The notes under the pieces were generated by a model. It did no database searches. It saw nothing but the letters and a program-made list of their open reading frames with translations, and was not told the origin of the DNA. From positions 3,038,001-3,102,000 of the forward strand of contig NZ_CP031967.1 of assembly GCF_003443615.1 (NCBI RefSeq): 64,000 nucleotides of DNA, given 5' to 3'. Position 1 is the first letter of the stretch. Every line of letters begins with the position of its first letter. Source of the stretch: Alteromonas sp. BL110 (GTDB lineage: Bacteria; Pseudomonadota; Gammaproteobacteria; Enterobacterales; Alteromonadaceae). Shown here in pieces: positions 34,314 to 42,636 of this stretch. A program made the position numbers and the translations under genes.

Positions 34314-36079
34314 GTGCCGTTAGCCCATTCAAGCTGCCTAGAAAAACCCCTTTTGGCTTCGGTGAAAAGGTAATTGAGAAGGTATCGGGGTTATCTAAAC
34401 TTGATGCTATTTATGAAAAATACGCTTTTTCAGACGATTCGTTTGAGTTTGCTAACGAAGTTCTTGTGCAGCTTAATACGCGTTATGAAATAGAGCGAGG
34501 TAGCATCGGTGATATTCCTAAAAAAGGGCCGTTAGTCGTCGTTGCCAACCATCCATTAGGTGGTCTAGAGGGAGTGATCCTTGCTGCGCTAATCGGCAAA
34601 GTCCGTCAAGACGTAAAAGTGCTTGCCAATGAAATGTTATCCAGAATTCCACAGCTTGCTCGATTATTTATTGGTGTGGATGTTTTTGAAACTAAATCTT
34701 CTCGCTCAACAAATACACGGGCAGTAAAGGAAGCGCATCGCCATTTAAGCGAAGGTGGTGTACTCATTGTCTTTCCCGCCGGCGAAGTGTCGTCTTGGCA
34801 ATCTGGGCAAAATCAAATTACTGACAAAGATTGGAGTAAGTCTATTGGCGGTTTTGTGCGACGTTCACAAGCGCAAGTATTGCCTTTGTTTATTGATGGA
34901 GTGAATAGCCGGTTGTTTTACCAAGCTGGTAGAGTACATCCGTTACTAAGAACGCTGCTGCTTCCTCGTGAGCTCATTAATAAAAGCGGGAAAACAATAA
35001 CGGTTTCTTTAGGAGATGTTATTGAGGCGAAGGAGCTAAATAAGCTTGACAATGATAAGTGCATTGCTGATTACCTAAGACTTAATACCTATTTACTGAA
35101 CTCCTCAAGAAACGGTGACAGCACCTCAATAAATGGTGATGAAAACCGTAATTATTATGCTACCCCAGTGATGGATGCCGTAGATAAGGCATTGCTCGCC
35201 AAAGAAGTTGAAGAACTTAACGATGATGATTTGTTACTCTCCCAAGGTGATCTTGAAGTTTATTGCGTATCTTCAAACCGGATTCCCAATAGTCTTATGG
35301 AAATTGGCAGAGTCAGGGAATTGTGCTTTCGCGCAGTCGGAGAAGGAAGTGGAAATGCTAGTGATACAGACGAGTACGACCGGTCCTATTTACAACTCTT
35401 CGTTTGGCAAAAACAAAAACACGATATTGTGGGAGCCTATAGGTTAGGCATTACAAAAGAGCTAATTCAACAAAGTGGTATTGAAGGCTTATATTCACGC
35501 AGCTTGTTCAATTATGATTCTGCTTTTTTGAACAGCATGGACGACAGTATTGAAGTGGGACGTTCTGTTGTTGCGCCGGCGTACCAGCGCCAACTGCAGC
35601 CTTTATTACTTTTATGGAAAGGTATTGCTCATTTCGTTGCCAAGAATCCTAAATATACTCATTTGTTTGGTCCGGTGAGTATTAGCAACGACTATAGCCC
35701 TGTTGCTAGACAACTTATTGCTTCAGTGATGACGGTCACTCATTATGACAATGAAAAGGCGAAGCTCGTTCAGCCGACCACTCCTTTAGCACCTTCTAAT
35801 AATACGTTTTGGCAATCAGATATGCTGTCTTCCTTAGGCGACGTAGGTTTATTTTCTAAAGTGCTGTCCCGTTTAGAGAAAGGCCCAGGAATTCCGATTT
35901 TACTGAAACAGTATCTGGGACTGAACGGAAAACTTGTATGTTTTAACGTTGATCCAGCATTTAATGATGCGTTGGATGGTTTAATTGTTGTCAATCTCGC
36001 GCAAGTGGATAAGCGTACGTTGGGTAAGTATATGGGTAAAGAAAACGCTCAGCGATACATACAAAGGCACCAGCATTAA
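34310..36079 (+). CDS. olsF: Bifunctional ornithine-lipid synthase-like acyltransferase
   Basis: 589 residues in two parts. About 60-270 is a PlsC-type O-acyltransferase with VVVANHPLGGLEGVI (NHPxGG in the hemolysin/OlsA style) and FPAGEVSSW. About 310-480 is an OlsB-type GNAT domain (YCVSSNRIPNSLMEIGRVRELCFRAVGEGS then GAYRLGI), which acylates the alpha-amine of ornithine or another amino acid. This two-domain order is that of OlsF, which makes phosphorus-free amino-acid lipids by itself. Amino-acid substrate is an inference. It closes the DedA operon; the next gene is 114 nt away. Confidence 0.82.
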   Translation: MSAVSPFKLPRKTPFGFGEKVIEKVSGLSKLDAIYEKYAFSDDSFEFANEVLVQLNTRYEIERGSIGDIPKKGPLVVVANHPLGGLEGVILAALIGKVRQDVKVLANEMLSRIPQLARLFIGVDVFETKSSRSTNTRAVKEAHRHLSEGGVLIVFPAGEVSSWQSGQNQITDKDWSKSIGGFVRRSQAQVLPLFIDGVNSRLFYQAGRVHPLLRTLLLPRELINKSGKTITVSLGDVIEAKELNKLDNDKCIADYLRLNTYLLNSSRNGDSTSINGDENRNYYATPVMDAVDKALLAKEVEELNDDDLLLSQGDLEVYCVSSNRIPNSLMEIGRVRELCFRAVGEGSGNASDTDEYDRSYLQLFVWQKQKHDIVGAYRLGITKELIQQSGIEGLYSRSLFNYDSAFLNSMDDSIEVGRSVVAPAYQRQLQPLLLLWKGIAHFVAKNPKYTHLFGPVSISNDYSPVARQLIASVMTVTHYDNEKAKLVQPTTPLAPSNNTFWQSDMLSSLGDVGLFSKVLSRLEKGPGIPILLKQYLGLNGKLVCFNVDPAFNDALDGLIVVNLAQVDKRTLGKYMGKENAQRYIQRHQH

Positions 36080-36193
36080 AAAGGTAGAACGACACAAGTT
36101 TTCTTTGTTTTCCCATTCGTTTGCAGCGTTTATCAGAATGTAATTTGGGCACCATGTGAGTGCAATTTTCTATATTTTAAAGGATTGAACGGT

Positions 36194-37120
36194 ATGAAAT
36201 CAGATGAAAGCACAAAGTTAAGTAACTCAGTAGACGAAGCTCTTCAAATACCGCAACAGGCATTTGATTGGTACGATGAATACGCCCACGGAGATATAGA
36301 CCGCCGAACGTTTTTAACTCGTCTTGCTTCACTTTCGGTTGCTGGTCTCACCGTAAGCGCTATTGGTGGCGCACTTATTCCTGACTATGCAAAAGCAGAG
36401 CAAGTGTCGTTTAACGACCCAGCTATTAAAGCTACTTACGAAGTCTTTTCATCGCCCAAAGGCCACGGTGAAGGCGGTGGTTATTTAGTACAGCCCACTA
36501 GCTTACCTGAATCTGGCGTTGCGCCTTGTGTTTTAGTGGTACACGAAAATCGCGGTTTAAACCCTTATATAAAAGATGTAGCTAGAAGACTTGCTATGCA
36601 AGGTTATGTGGCTTTTGCTCCAGATGCGCTGTTTCCGCTAGGTGGTTATCCGGGAAATGATGACGACGGCCGCGCTATGCAAAAGAGCCTTGATAAGGAC
36701 AAAATAGAGCAAGACATGGTAGCGGCAGCGCTGTGGCTTAAAGATCATGAAAAGACAACAGGTAAGCTTGGCGTAGTAGGTTTTTGCTTTGGCGGCTATA
36801 TTGCTAATTTTCTAGCGGCCAGCATACCTGACAAGTTAGACGCTGCGGTTCCTTTTTACGGGACACCAGCTAACCCGCCGTTAATTAAAGAAGTGAAAGG
36901 CCCTTTATTGATTCACTTTGCTGAAAACGATAAGCGGGTGAATGCCACATGGGAGAGCTATAAAGCCGTATTAGAGGAAAATGACGCTGAGTACGAAGCC
37001 TTTACTTATGCCAAAGCACAGCATGGTTTCCACAACGATTCGACAAGTCGTTACAGCCCCAAAGACGCGGAATTAGCGTGGCGCCGAACGGTAGATTTTT
37101 TTGATAGTCATTTGAAATAA
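36194..37120 (+). CDS. Tat-exported dienelactone hydrolase-family protein
   Basis: 308 residues from ATG 36194 (AAAGGATTGAACGGT upstream). A long n-region leads to a twin-arginine motif, DRRTFLTRLASL (about 39-50), followed by a hydrophobic segment ending at DYAKA, typical of Tat signals. The mature part is an alpha/beta hydrolase of the DLH type: VVHENRGLNPYIKDVARR, nucleophile GFCFGGY (Cys), an Asp in FAENDKRVN and His in KAQHGFHND, the Cys-Asp-His triad. This carboxymethylenebutenolidase-like group is common in exported form; true substrate unknown. Convergent with the molybdenum-enzyme operon. Confidence 0.88.
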   Translation: MKSDESTKLSNSVDEALQIPQQAFDWYDEYAHGDIDRRTFLTRLASLSVAGLTVSAIGGALIPDYAKAEQVSFNDPAIKATYEVFSSPKGHGEGGGYLVQPTSLPESGVAPCVLVVHENRGLNPYIKDVARRLAMQGYVAFAPDALFPLGGYPGNDDDGRAMQKSLDKDKIEQDMVAAALWLKDHEKTTGKLGVVGFCFGGYIANFLAASIPDKLDAAVPFYGTPANPPLIKEVKGPLLIHFAENDKRVNATWESYKAVLEENDAEYEAFTYAKAQHGFHNDSTSRYSPKDAELAWRRTVDFFDSHLK

Positions 37121-37130
37121 TGTGTATTGG

Positions 37131-37150
37131 AGCGGCCTAATTAGGCCGCT
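37131..37150. terminator. Bidirectional terminator-like palindrome
   Basis: AGCGGCCTAATTAGGCCGCT is a perfect 20-bp palindrome that can fold with an AATT loop, sited between two convergent genes (stops at 37120 and 37161). Flanking T-tracts are weak on both sides. Confidence 0.65.
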
Positions 37151-37160
37151 TCTTTAACGT

Positions 37161-39374
37161 TTATTTTTTACCTGCGATTATTTTATCCATAGTAATGGGA
37201 AAGTCTCGTACCCGCACTTTGCATGCATCATAAATCGCGTTAGCAATAGCGGCGCCGGCACCAGTAATGCCTAGTTCACCAATACCTTTTGCGCCTACTG
37301 GCGATGCGGCATAATCAGGCTCTTGCAAAAAATCTAAACTTACCTCGCTAATATCTCTATTTACGGCAACGTGATACTCACCGAAGTCTGGGTTTACGAA
37401 GCTTGCCGTATCTGTGTGATGGTGGATTCCTTCGGTAAGCGCATAGCCTGCACCCCACACCATCCCTCCTTTTATCTGCGAGGCAGCTGTTTTCATATTT
37501 AAGATCTGCCCTGCACTGAACATGCCATACTGACGAAGCAGCCTAACTTCACCTGTGTATTCATCTACCTCAACTTCCACGAAGTGCGCACCGCAGGAGT
37601 ACTGCTCATCATCACTGGTGTCGTCTTCGGATACTTTCCCGGTTGCTGACATAGGGAAGTCGTTGTTAGAGATAAATTTGTCAAGCAAGTGCACTTCAGT
37701 TGCGCCATCATTGTCACTTTGTGCGCAAGGCACCAACTTTACTTTCCCATCTGATATGGATACTTTTGCCTGGCTAAGAGCTGGGGGAAGTGAGCTTTTA
37801 ATATTCGCAATAAGCGCTTCACACGCCTTTTTAACCGCCGAGCCAGAGCTAGCGGCTCCGAATGAGCCACCTGAGCCGCATGAGGCGGGGTAGCGGCTAT
37901 CACCAAGTTTTACCGTGACATTGTCTACCGACGTATTTAAGGTGTCTGCGGCAATTTGGGTAAGAATGGTGTAGGTTCCTGTCCCAATATCTGTCATATC
38001 AGTACGAACCGTTACCTCACCGTTTGCACTTAATTCCACTTCCGCCGAGCTTTCAACAAGCACATTCATACGCATGGCGCTGGCTACCCCATGACCAATT
38101 TTTTTCCCTGGTGTGGGCTGTGCTTTGTGCTGCCATTTGAAGTTTTGCGCGCCTTGGCGAAGGCACTCCCCCAAGTTGTGGGTAGTAAAGGGCGTGCCTT
38201 TCATAGGGTGCACTACTGGCAGGTTTTTTATGCGAAACGTAAGCGGGTCGATGCCTGCTTCATGCGCAAGTTCATCAATAGCCGACTCAAAAGCCAACGA
38301 ACCAATGGCGTCGCCGGGAGAGCGGGTAGAGTCGATAAGCGGCAGGTCAACGTCTTTGACTCTATGCGTACTTTCAATAAACTGTGATTTATAGGTAACC
38401 CGTGCGCCAGCCCCCGTTGCTTCGGCAAATTCATAGCCTTTGGCTTTGGGCATAGCGCTTTTGTGCTGTATGCTTAACAGTGCATGATCATCACCAGATG
38501 CAAGGTTTATCTGCTGTGTACTGTGCCCGCGGTGGGGAGTGTTATAAAAGACTTGTCGTCTACTTAACACCACCTTTACTGCGCGTTCTAATTGCCTAGC
38601 CCCTATACAAGCAAGCGTAGCATCGTAGTGAAGACCTAGTTTAGAGCCAAAGCCACCACCTACAAACGGACTTTGCACTACAATGTCTTCTACATCCATT
38701 TCAAGAGTAATAGCGAGCGCTTCTACAGCCGTTGCAATAATTTGCACGCTACAATAGACCTCAAGCTTTCCATCTTTAAAGTCGGCAACCGTGGCGTGGG
38801 GCTCCATTGCGGCCGAGATTTGGCTTGGCGTGGTATAGGTTGTGTGGATGCTTGCGCGAATATCGCTTTGCTGTGGTTTGTTTCCGCTAGATGCATCTGC
38901 TTCAAACCCACCATCTAGCGACTCTGGCTTTTGCGTAGCATCATCAAACTCTGTGAGTAAGTCTGGTGTTTTACCATTTATGGTATAGCTGACTAGACTT
39001 GCAGCAAAGCGTGCTTGCTCCAAAGTGTCAGCAATAACTAATGCCACGGGCGCACCAAAATGACGAATGTGAGGCTCGTTAAGCACAGCGCGACTTTGGG
39101 TAAACCTACTTTCATCCGCAGGCTTGCTAAATGGCTTAAGGGGCCCCGCATTAATATGTGTGATCACCGCGTGTACGCCATCGGCCTGTTCTGCTTGCTC
39201 TGTATTAAGGGATGTGATTTCACCTACGGCAGTGTCACTTGATACAACCCAGCCTATTAAAGGAGCGCGTTCGCTCATATGCTCTGCAGCATACTTTGCT
39301 TGGCCTGTCACTTTTGCAGCGCCATCAACCCGGCTAACTGACGTTCCTACCGTTTTAGCGTTATGCGTTGTCAT
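37161..39374 (-). CDS. Molybdenum hydroxylase large subunit (PaoC/YagR-like)
   Basis: 737 residues from ATG 39374, which has AAGGAG six nt upstream; the ATG at 39389 would place that site inside the coding part. It has the xanthine dehydrogenase-family architecture: N-terminal aldehyde oxidase alpha/beta hammerhead (VSRVDGAAKVTGQAKYAAE) and molybdopterin domains with FVGGGFGSK, and the active-site Glu in GAKGIGELGITGAG near the C-terminus. It oxidises aldehydes or N-heterocycles with water as oxygen donor. Substrate unknown. Overlaps the FAD-subunit gene by 14 nt; last gene of the operon. Confidence 0.88.
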   Translation of the reverse strand: MTTHNAKTVGTSVSRVDGAAKVTGQAKYAAEHMSERAPLIGWVVSSDTAVGEITSLNTEQAEQADGVHAVITHINAGPLKPFSKPADESRFTQSRAVLNEPHIRHFGAPVALVIADTLEQARFAASLVSYTINGKTPDLLTEFDDATQKPESLDGGFEADASSGNKPQQSDIRASIHTTYTTPSQISAAMEPHATVADFKDGKLEVYCSVQIIATAVEALAITLEMDVEDIVVQSPFVGGGFGSKLGLHYDATLACIGARQLERAVKVVLSRRQVFYNTPHRGHSTQQINLASGDDHALLSIQHKSAMPKAKGYEFAEATGAGARVTYKSQFIESTHRVKDVDLPLIDSTRSPGDAIGSLAFESAIDELAHEAGIDPLTFRIKNLPVVHPMKGTPFTTHNLGECLRQGAQNFKWQHKAQPTPGKKIGHGVASAMRMNVLVESSAEVELSANGEVTVRTDMTDIGTGTYTILTQIAADTLNTSVDNVTVKLGDSRYPASCGSGGSFGAASSGSAVKKACEALIANIKSSLPPALSQAKVSISDGKVKLVPCAQSDNDGATEVHLLDKFISNNDFPMSATGKVSEDDTSDDEQYSCGAHFVEVEVDEYTGEVRLLRQYGMFSAGQILNMKTAASQIKGGMVWGAGYALTEGIHHHTDTASFVNPDFGEYHVAVNRDISEVSLDFLQEPDYAASPVGAKGIGELGITGAGAAIANAIYDACKVRVRDFPITMDKIIAGKK

Positions 39375-40386
39375 ATAAAGCTCCTTCATGCTGCGGGTGC
39401 TTTTCCTGATGTTCTGCTATCTCTAAAAGCACTTTTTCTAACGTCCTGCGCAATAGTTTTGGCTTGAAATCGTTACTGCCGTAGGTCCTTGCGCTAGATA
39501 ATTCAGCTTCAGCCGCTTGCGATATAACTTCAGGTGTTATCTCAGCGCCTTCAAGAACACGAATAGCCTTTTGCGGGTACCAAGGCTTAGTGCCTACACC
39601 ACCAAAGGCGAGTGTAAGATCTTTAACTCGTCCGTCATCAATTTTTAAACCAGCAGCAACAGACACAAGGGCAAATGCATACGAAGAACGGTCTCGTACT
39701 TTGTGGTAGTACTGCGTGCCATTAGCTTTCTTCTCTATGCTGACATGGGTAATAAGTTCATCTTCAGCTAATTGATGTTCTATGTGTGGTGTGTCACCCG
39801 GTTCATAATAAAAATCTCTCAGCGCAATTTTGCGAGTGTTGCCATTAGGTTGCTGGGTGTGCACTTGAGCGTTTACGGCCATCATGGCCACAGCCATGTC
39901 GGAAGGGTGGGTGGCAATACAATGCTCGCTGATACCAAAAATAGCGTGAATTCTATTCATACTGTTAAGTGCACTGCAGCCAGTACCAGGCTCTCTTTTG
40001 TTGCATGCTTTCGTTGTATCGTAAAAATAATAACAACGGGTACGCTGTAATAAATTGCCGGCCGTCGTCGCCCGGTTTCTTAGTTGAACCGTTGCGCCGC
40101 TTAATAAAGCTTGTGCAAGTAAAGACAGTGAGGGCTGCGTGTGAGCAAATTTCGCTAAGTCAGAATTGGTCACCATGGCGCCAATATAATAGTGATTGTC
40201 GTCTTCGGTGATAGCGTTAGCTTTTTCCCATTTCGCTAGACTCACCAATGTTTGAGGCGTTTCTACCTGTAGTTTCATTAAGTCTATAAGGTTGGTGCCG
40301 CCTGCCAAAAAACGTGATGTATTGTTTAAAGGGAAGCTATCTAACTGGGTTTCGCCGTTATAATGATGGAGGTCAAATGGCTGCAT
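39361..40386 (-). CDS. Molybdenum hydroxylase FAD subunit (PaoB/YagS-like)
   Basis: 341 residues from ATG 40386, preceded by GGAG; an upstream frame extension to 40449 lies within the previous gene. FAD-binding elements are FLAGGTNLIDLMKLQ and GATVQLRNRATTAGNLLQ. An insert with four cysteines (TRCYYFYD, KACNKREPGTGCSAL, SEHCIATHPSD) matches the extra [4Fe-4S] loop of PaoB and HcrB, so this is the PaoABC-like branch rather than plain CO dehydrogenase. TAATG overlap with the upstream gene indicates coupled translation. Confidence 0.88.
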   Translation of the reverse strand: MQPFDLHHYNGETQLDSFPLNNTSRFLAGGTNLIDLMKLQVETPQTLVSLAKWEKANAITEDDNHYYIGAMVTNSDLAKFAHTQPSLSLLAQALLSGATVQLRNRATTAGNLLQRTRCYYFYDTTKACNKREPGTGCSALNSMNRIHAIFGISEHCIATHPSDMAVAMMAVNAQVHTQQPNGNTRKIALRDFYYEPGDTPHIEHQLAEDELITHVSIEKKANGTQYYHKVRDRSSYAFALVSVAAGLKIDDGRVKDLTLAFGGVGTKPWYPQKAIRVLEGAEITPEVISQAAEAELSSARTYGSNDFKPKLLRRTLEKVLLEIAEHQEKHPQHEGALYDNA

Positions 40387-40895
40387 TATTGTTTCTCCAA
40401 AGCAATGACATCTGTGATTGCATCCACAATATTCGGATAAGCGCCGCATCGACAGAGATTACCGCTCATGCGTTCGCTGATGTCTTCCTTAAGAGCTGCT
40501 GTACTATTACGAGAACGGCTGTAGGTAACAGCGCTAGGGTCTTCATTACTCATCTCGCGAAGCAAAGATACCCCTGAACATATCTGACCGGATGTGCAGT
40601 AGCCACATTGAAACGCGTCACGCTCGATAAAGGCCTGTTGTAAGGAATGAAGCGCTTCATCTTCACTTATACCCTCAATCGTTGTGACTTCAGCGCCTTC
40701 TAGCTGAAATGCAAAGACTAAGCACGCATTGATGCGCTCGCCGTCGGCGATAACCGTACATGCACCGCACTGGCCGTGGTCGCAGCCTTTTTTAGTACCA
40801 AAAAGTGATAAATGTTGATGAAGAAAATCTAAAAGTGTAGTTCGTGGGTCATCAGGGAGACTGACGTCTTTCCCATTGAGATTTAACGTTGCCAT
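40386..40895 (-). CDS. Molybdenum hydroxylase [2Fe-2S] subunit (PaoA/YagT-like)
   Basis: 169 residues with two [2Fe-2S] clusters: plant-type ferredoxin motif KKGCDHGQCGACTV and later C-x2-C/C-x-C helical motif (QCGYCTSGQIC, GNLCRCGAYPNIVDAI). E. coli PaoA has a Tat signal and works in the periplasm; here the protein starts directly at MATLNLNGKDVSL, so the whole complex is probably cytoplasmic. First gene of the operon, transcribed toward the FAD and large subunits. No cofactor-insertion (PaoD/XdhC) gene follows. About 240 nt of upstream DNA may hold its promoter. Confidence 0.9.
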   Translation of the reverse strand: MATLNLNGKDVSLPDDPRTTLLDFLHQHLSLFGTKKGCDHGQCGACTVIADGERINACLVFAFQLEGAEVTTIEGISEDEALHSLQQAFIERDAFQCGYCTSGQICSGVSLLREMSNEDPSAVTYSRSRNSTAALKEDISERMSGNLCRCGAYPNIVDAITDVIALEKQ

Positions 40896-41138
40896 GGAAG
40901 TATCCTTTTACCAATGAGCTCAATTTCGGTACTCCAGAGAAATGAGCGTAACGAGATATACAGTATCGTTACGCCATGAAAGTTAATTTGGTTTCACCAT
41001 GAGAAAAATGGTGTCGCTTGCTTGTAAGCCGTGATAGATGCAAATGCTTAAGTGGTGTAAAATGTAAGAAAGAGCCGTTGGCTCTACATTTTTAATTTAT
41101 GCCGCTTATTGGCTACTCCACCTTTCAGGCCCACTTAC

Positions 41139-41801
41139 ATGATTCACAACGATGTTCTACGTCGCCTTCGTTATGCGTTAGCTATAAACGACACTGCAGC
41201 TATAAGCATTTTTAAATTGGTTAACTACGATATGGAAATTGACTATTTACATGCCGTAATGAAGCGAGAAGATGAAGCGGGTTATTTGCCGTGTCGAGAT
41301 AAGATTATTGCGCTTTTTCTTGATGGATTGATTATCAAGAATCGAGGTCGACAAGAAGGACAAGCGCCCAAAGAACTTGGGCCTAAAGAGCGATTAAGTA
41401 ATAACGAAGTACTTCGCAAAATTCGTATTGCAATGAGTTACAAAGATGAAGATATGATTGAAGTACTTCAACTGGCTGGCTTTAGAATTAGTAAGAGCGA
41501 GCTTTCTGCTCTTTTTAGAAAACCAGACCACCGCAATTACAAACCTGCGGGTGATCAAGTAGTACGTAATTTGTTGCAAGGCATGGTGAAAAAGTATCGA
41601 CCAGAGTCTACGCGACAAACTTCGAACAAGTCATCGAAAAGCTCGAATGCTATTGGCACTAAACCAAGCGCACTTAATAAGAGTGATAGTAGGCAGAAAG
41701 AGGAGAAGCCGAAAATGACGCGTAAAAACACAAATGCAAAAGCGTCGCCCGCCAAGAAGGATGATGCAGGTTCTGTTTGGGGTAAGCTTTCTAAAAAATA
41801 A
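41139..41801 (+). CDS. YehS-like DUF1456 protein
   Basis: 220 residues from ATG 41139; the family begins at NDVLRRLRYALAIND, which agrees with this start rather than the TTG at 41109. Two copies of the DUF1456 unit are seen (NDVLRRLRYALAI at the N-terminus and NNEVLRKIRIAMSYKD at about 87-102, each followed by a hydrophobic-x-x-DG or -x-x-L-L-QG end). The C-terminal 60 residues are a long Lys/Ser-rich tail, possibly for nucleic-acid or membrane binding. Function unknown. Single gene. Confidence 0.85.
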   Translation: MIHNDVLRRLRYALAINDTAAISIFKLVNYDMEIDYLHAVMKREDEAGYLPCRDKIIALFLDGLIIKNRGRQEGQAPKELGPKERLSNNEVLRKIRIAMSYKDEDMIEVLQLAGFRISKSELSALFRKPDHRNYKPAGDQVVRNLLQGMVKKYRPESTRQTSNKSSKSSNAIGTKPSALNKSDSRQKEEKPKMTRKNTNAKASPAKKDDAGSVWGKLSKK

Positions 41802-41969
41802 AAGCCTTCAAAAGATTGCGGTCGTATAAAACGCATTTGAGGTAAAGCGCGTAGGACAATAGACCAAATGCGGTTGTTTAAAAGAAAACACCCCTCAATT
41901 CTATGACTCTTTTGAGGCAAATTGAAGCTACTTTGCCTTTAACAATCTTTAACGCTAAGGACGACTATT

Positions 41970-42518
41970 ATGAGCCGACACTTCGAACAAGCCGATGGCC
42001 TTTATGAAGACAAAGACGACGCGACAAAAGGTTTTGTGTTTAATCAGACCATGCTGCGCATTGCTGACCCTAAGCGCTCATTAGATTTTTACACACGTGT
42101 GATGGGCATGACCCTCATTAAGCGTTTAGATTTTGAAGAAATGGAATTTAGCCTTTACTTTTTGGCGGCCGGGGATGATTTTTCTGATATTTCCGACGAT
42201 GTTGAAAAGCGTACCCAGCAGACTTTTGGTCGCCCAGCAATGCTTGAACTAACCCATAATTGGGGCGATACGCCAGAGACCGTCAGTTATCACAACGGCA
42301 ATACCGAACCTAAGGGTTTTGGTCACATTGGTTTTCATGTACCTGATGCTGAAGCAGCCTGCGCCAGATTCGAATCCCTAAATGTTCCTTTTCAAAAAGG
42401 CCTCAATGATGGCTCTATGAAGGGAATTGCATTTATCAAAGATCCTGATGGCTACTGGATTGAGATTTTTGACGCATCAAAAGTTGCTGAAACATGTGCG
42501 CCACACTTGAAAAAGTAA
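41970..42518 (+). CDS. gloA: Lactoylglutathione lyase (glyoxalase I)
   Basis: 182 residues, the long zinc-type glyoxalase I found in Pseudomonas and eukaryotes rather than the 135-residue E. coli type. Metal ligands appear in order: Gln in FNQTMLRI, Glu in MLELTHNWG, His in GFGHIGFHV and Glu in YWIEIFD. It turns the hemithioacetal of methylglyoxal and glutathione into S-lactoylglutathione in the cytoplasm. Stand-alone gene ending in a strong terminator. Confidence 0.93.
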   Translation: MSRHFEQADGLYEDKDDATKGFVFNQTMLRIADPKRSLDFYTRVMGMTLIKRLDFEEMEFSLYFLAAGDDFSDISDDVEKRTQQTFGRPAMLELTHNWGDTPETVSYHNGNTEPKGFGHIGFHVPDAEAACARFESLNVPFQKGLNDGSMKGIAFIKDPDGYWIEIFDASKVAETCAPHLKK

Positions 42519-42596
42519 CGGAGAGATCTTAAGGGCTCTTGCGTGTTGCTCGAAGCGTTTAGCTAGCCGAAAATTTCAAAAATATGTCAATAGAAG

Positions 42597-42636
42597 AGGG
42601 TAGCCCAGTTAAATCGGCTACCCTTTTTGTTTTTTA
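42597..42636 (+). terminator. Rho-independent terminator after gloA
   Basis: AGGGTAGCC (42597-42605) pairs with GGCTACCCT (42616-42624), followed by TTTTGTTTTTT. It also lies just beyond the end of the convergent DUF748 gene. Confidence 0.9.

Noticed and set aside
38091..38394. Plus-strand frames within the molybdenum enzyme genes
   Set aside because: Frame shadows of the conserved minus-strand genes without start signals.
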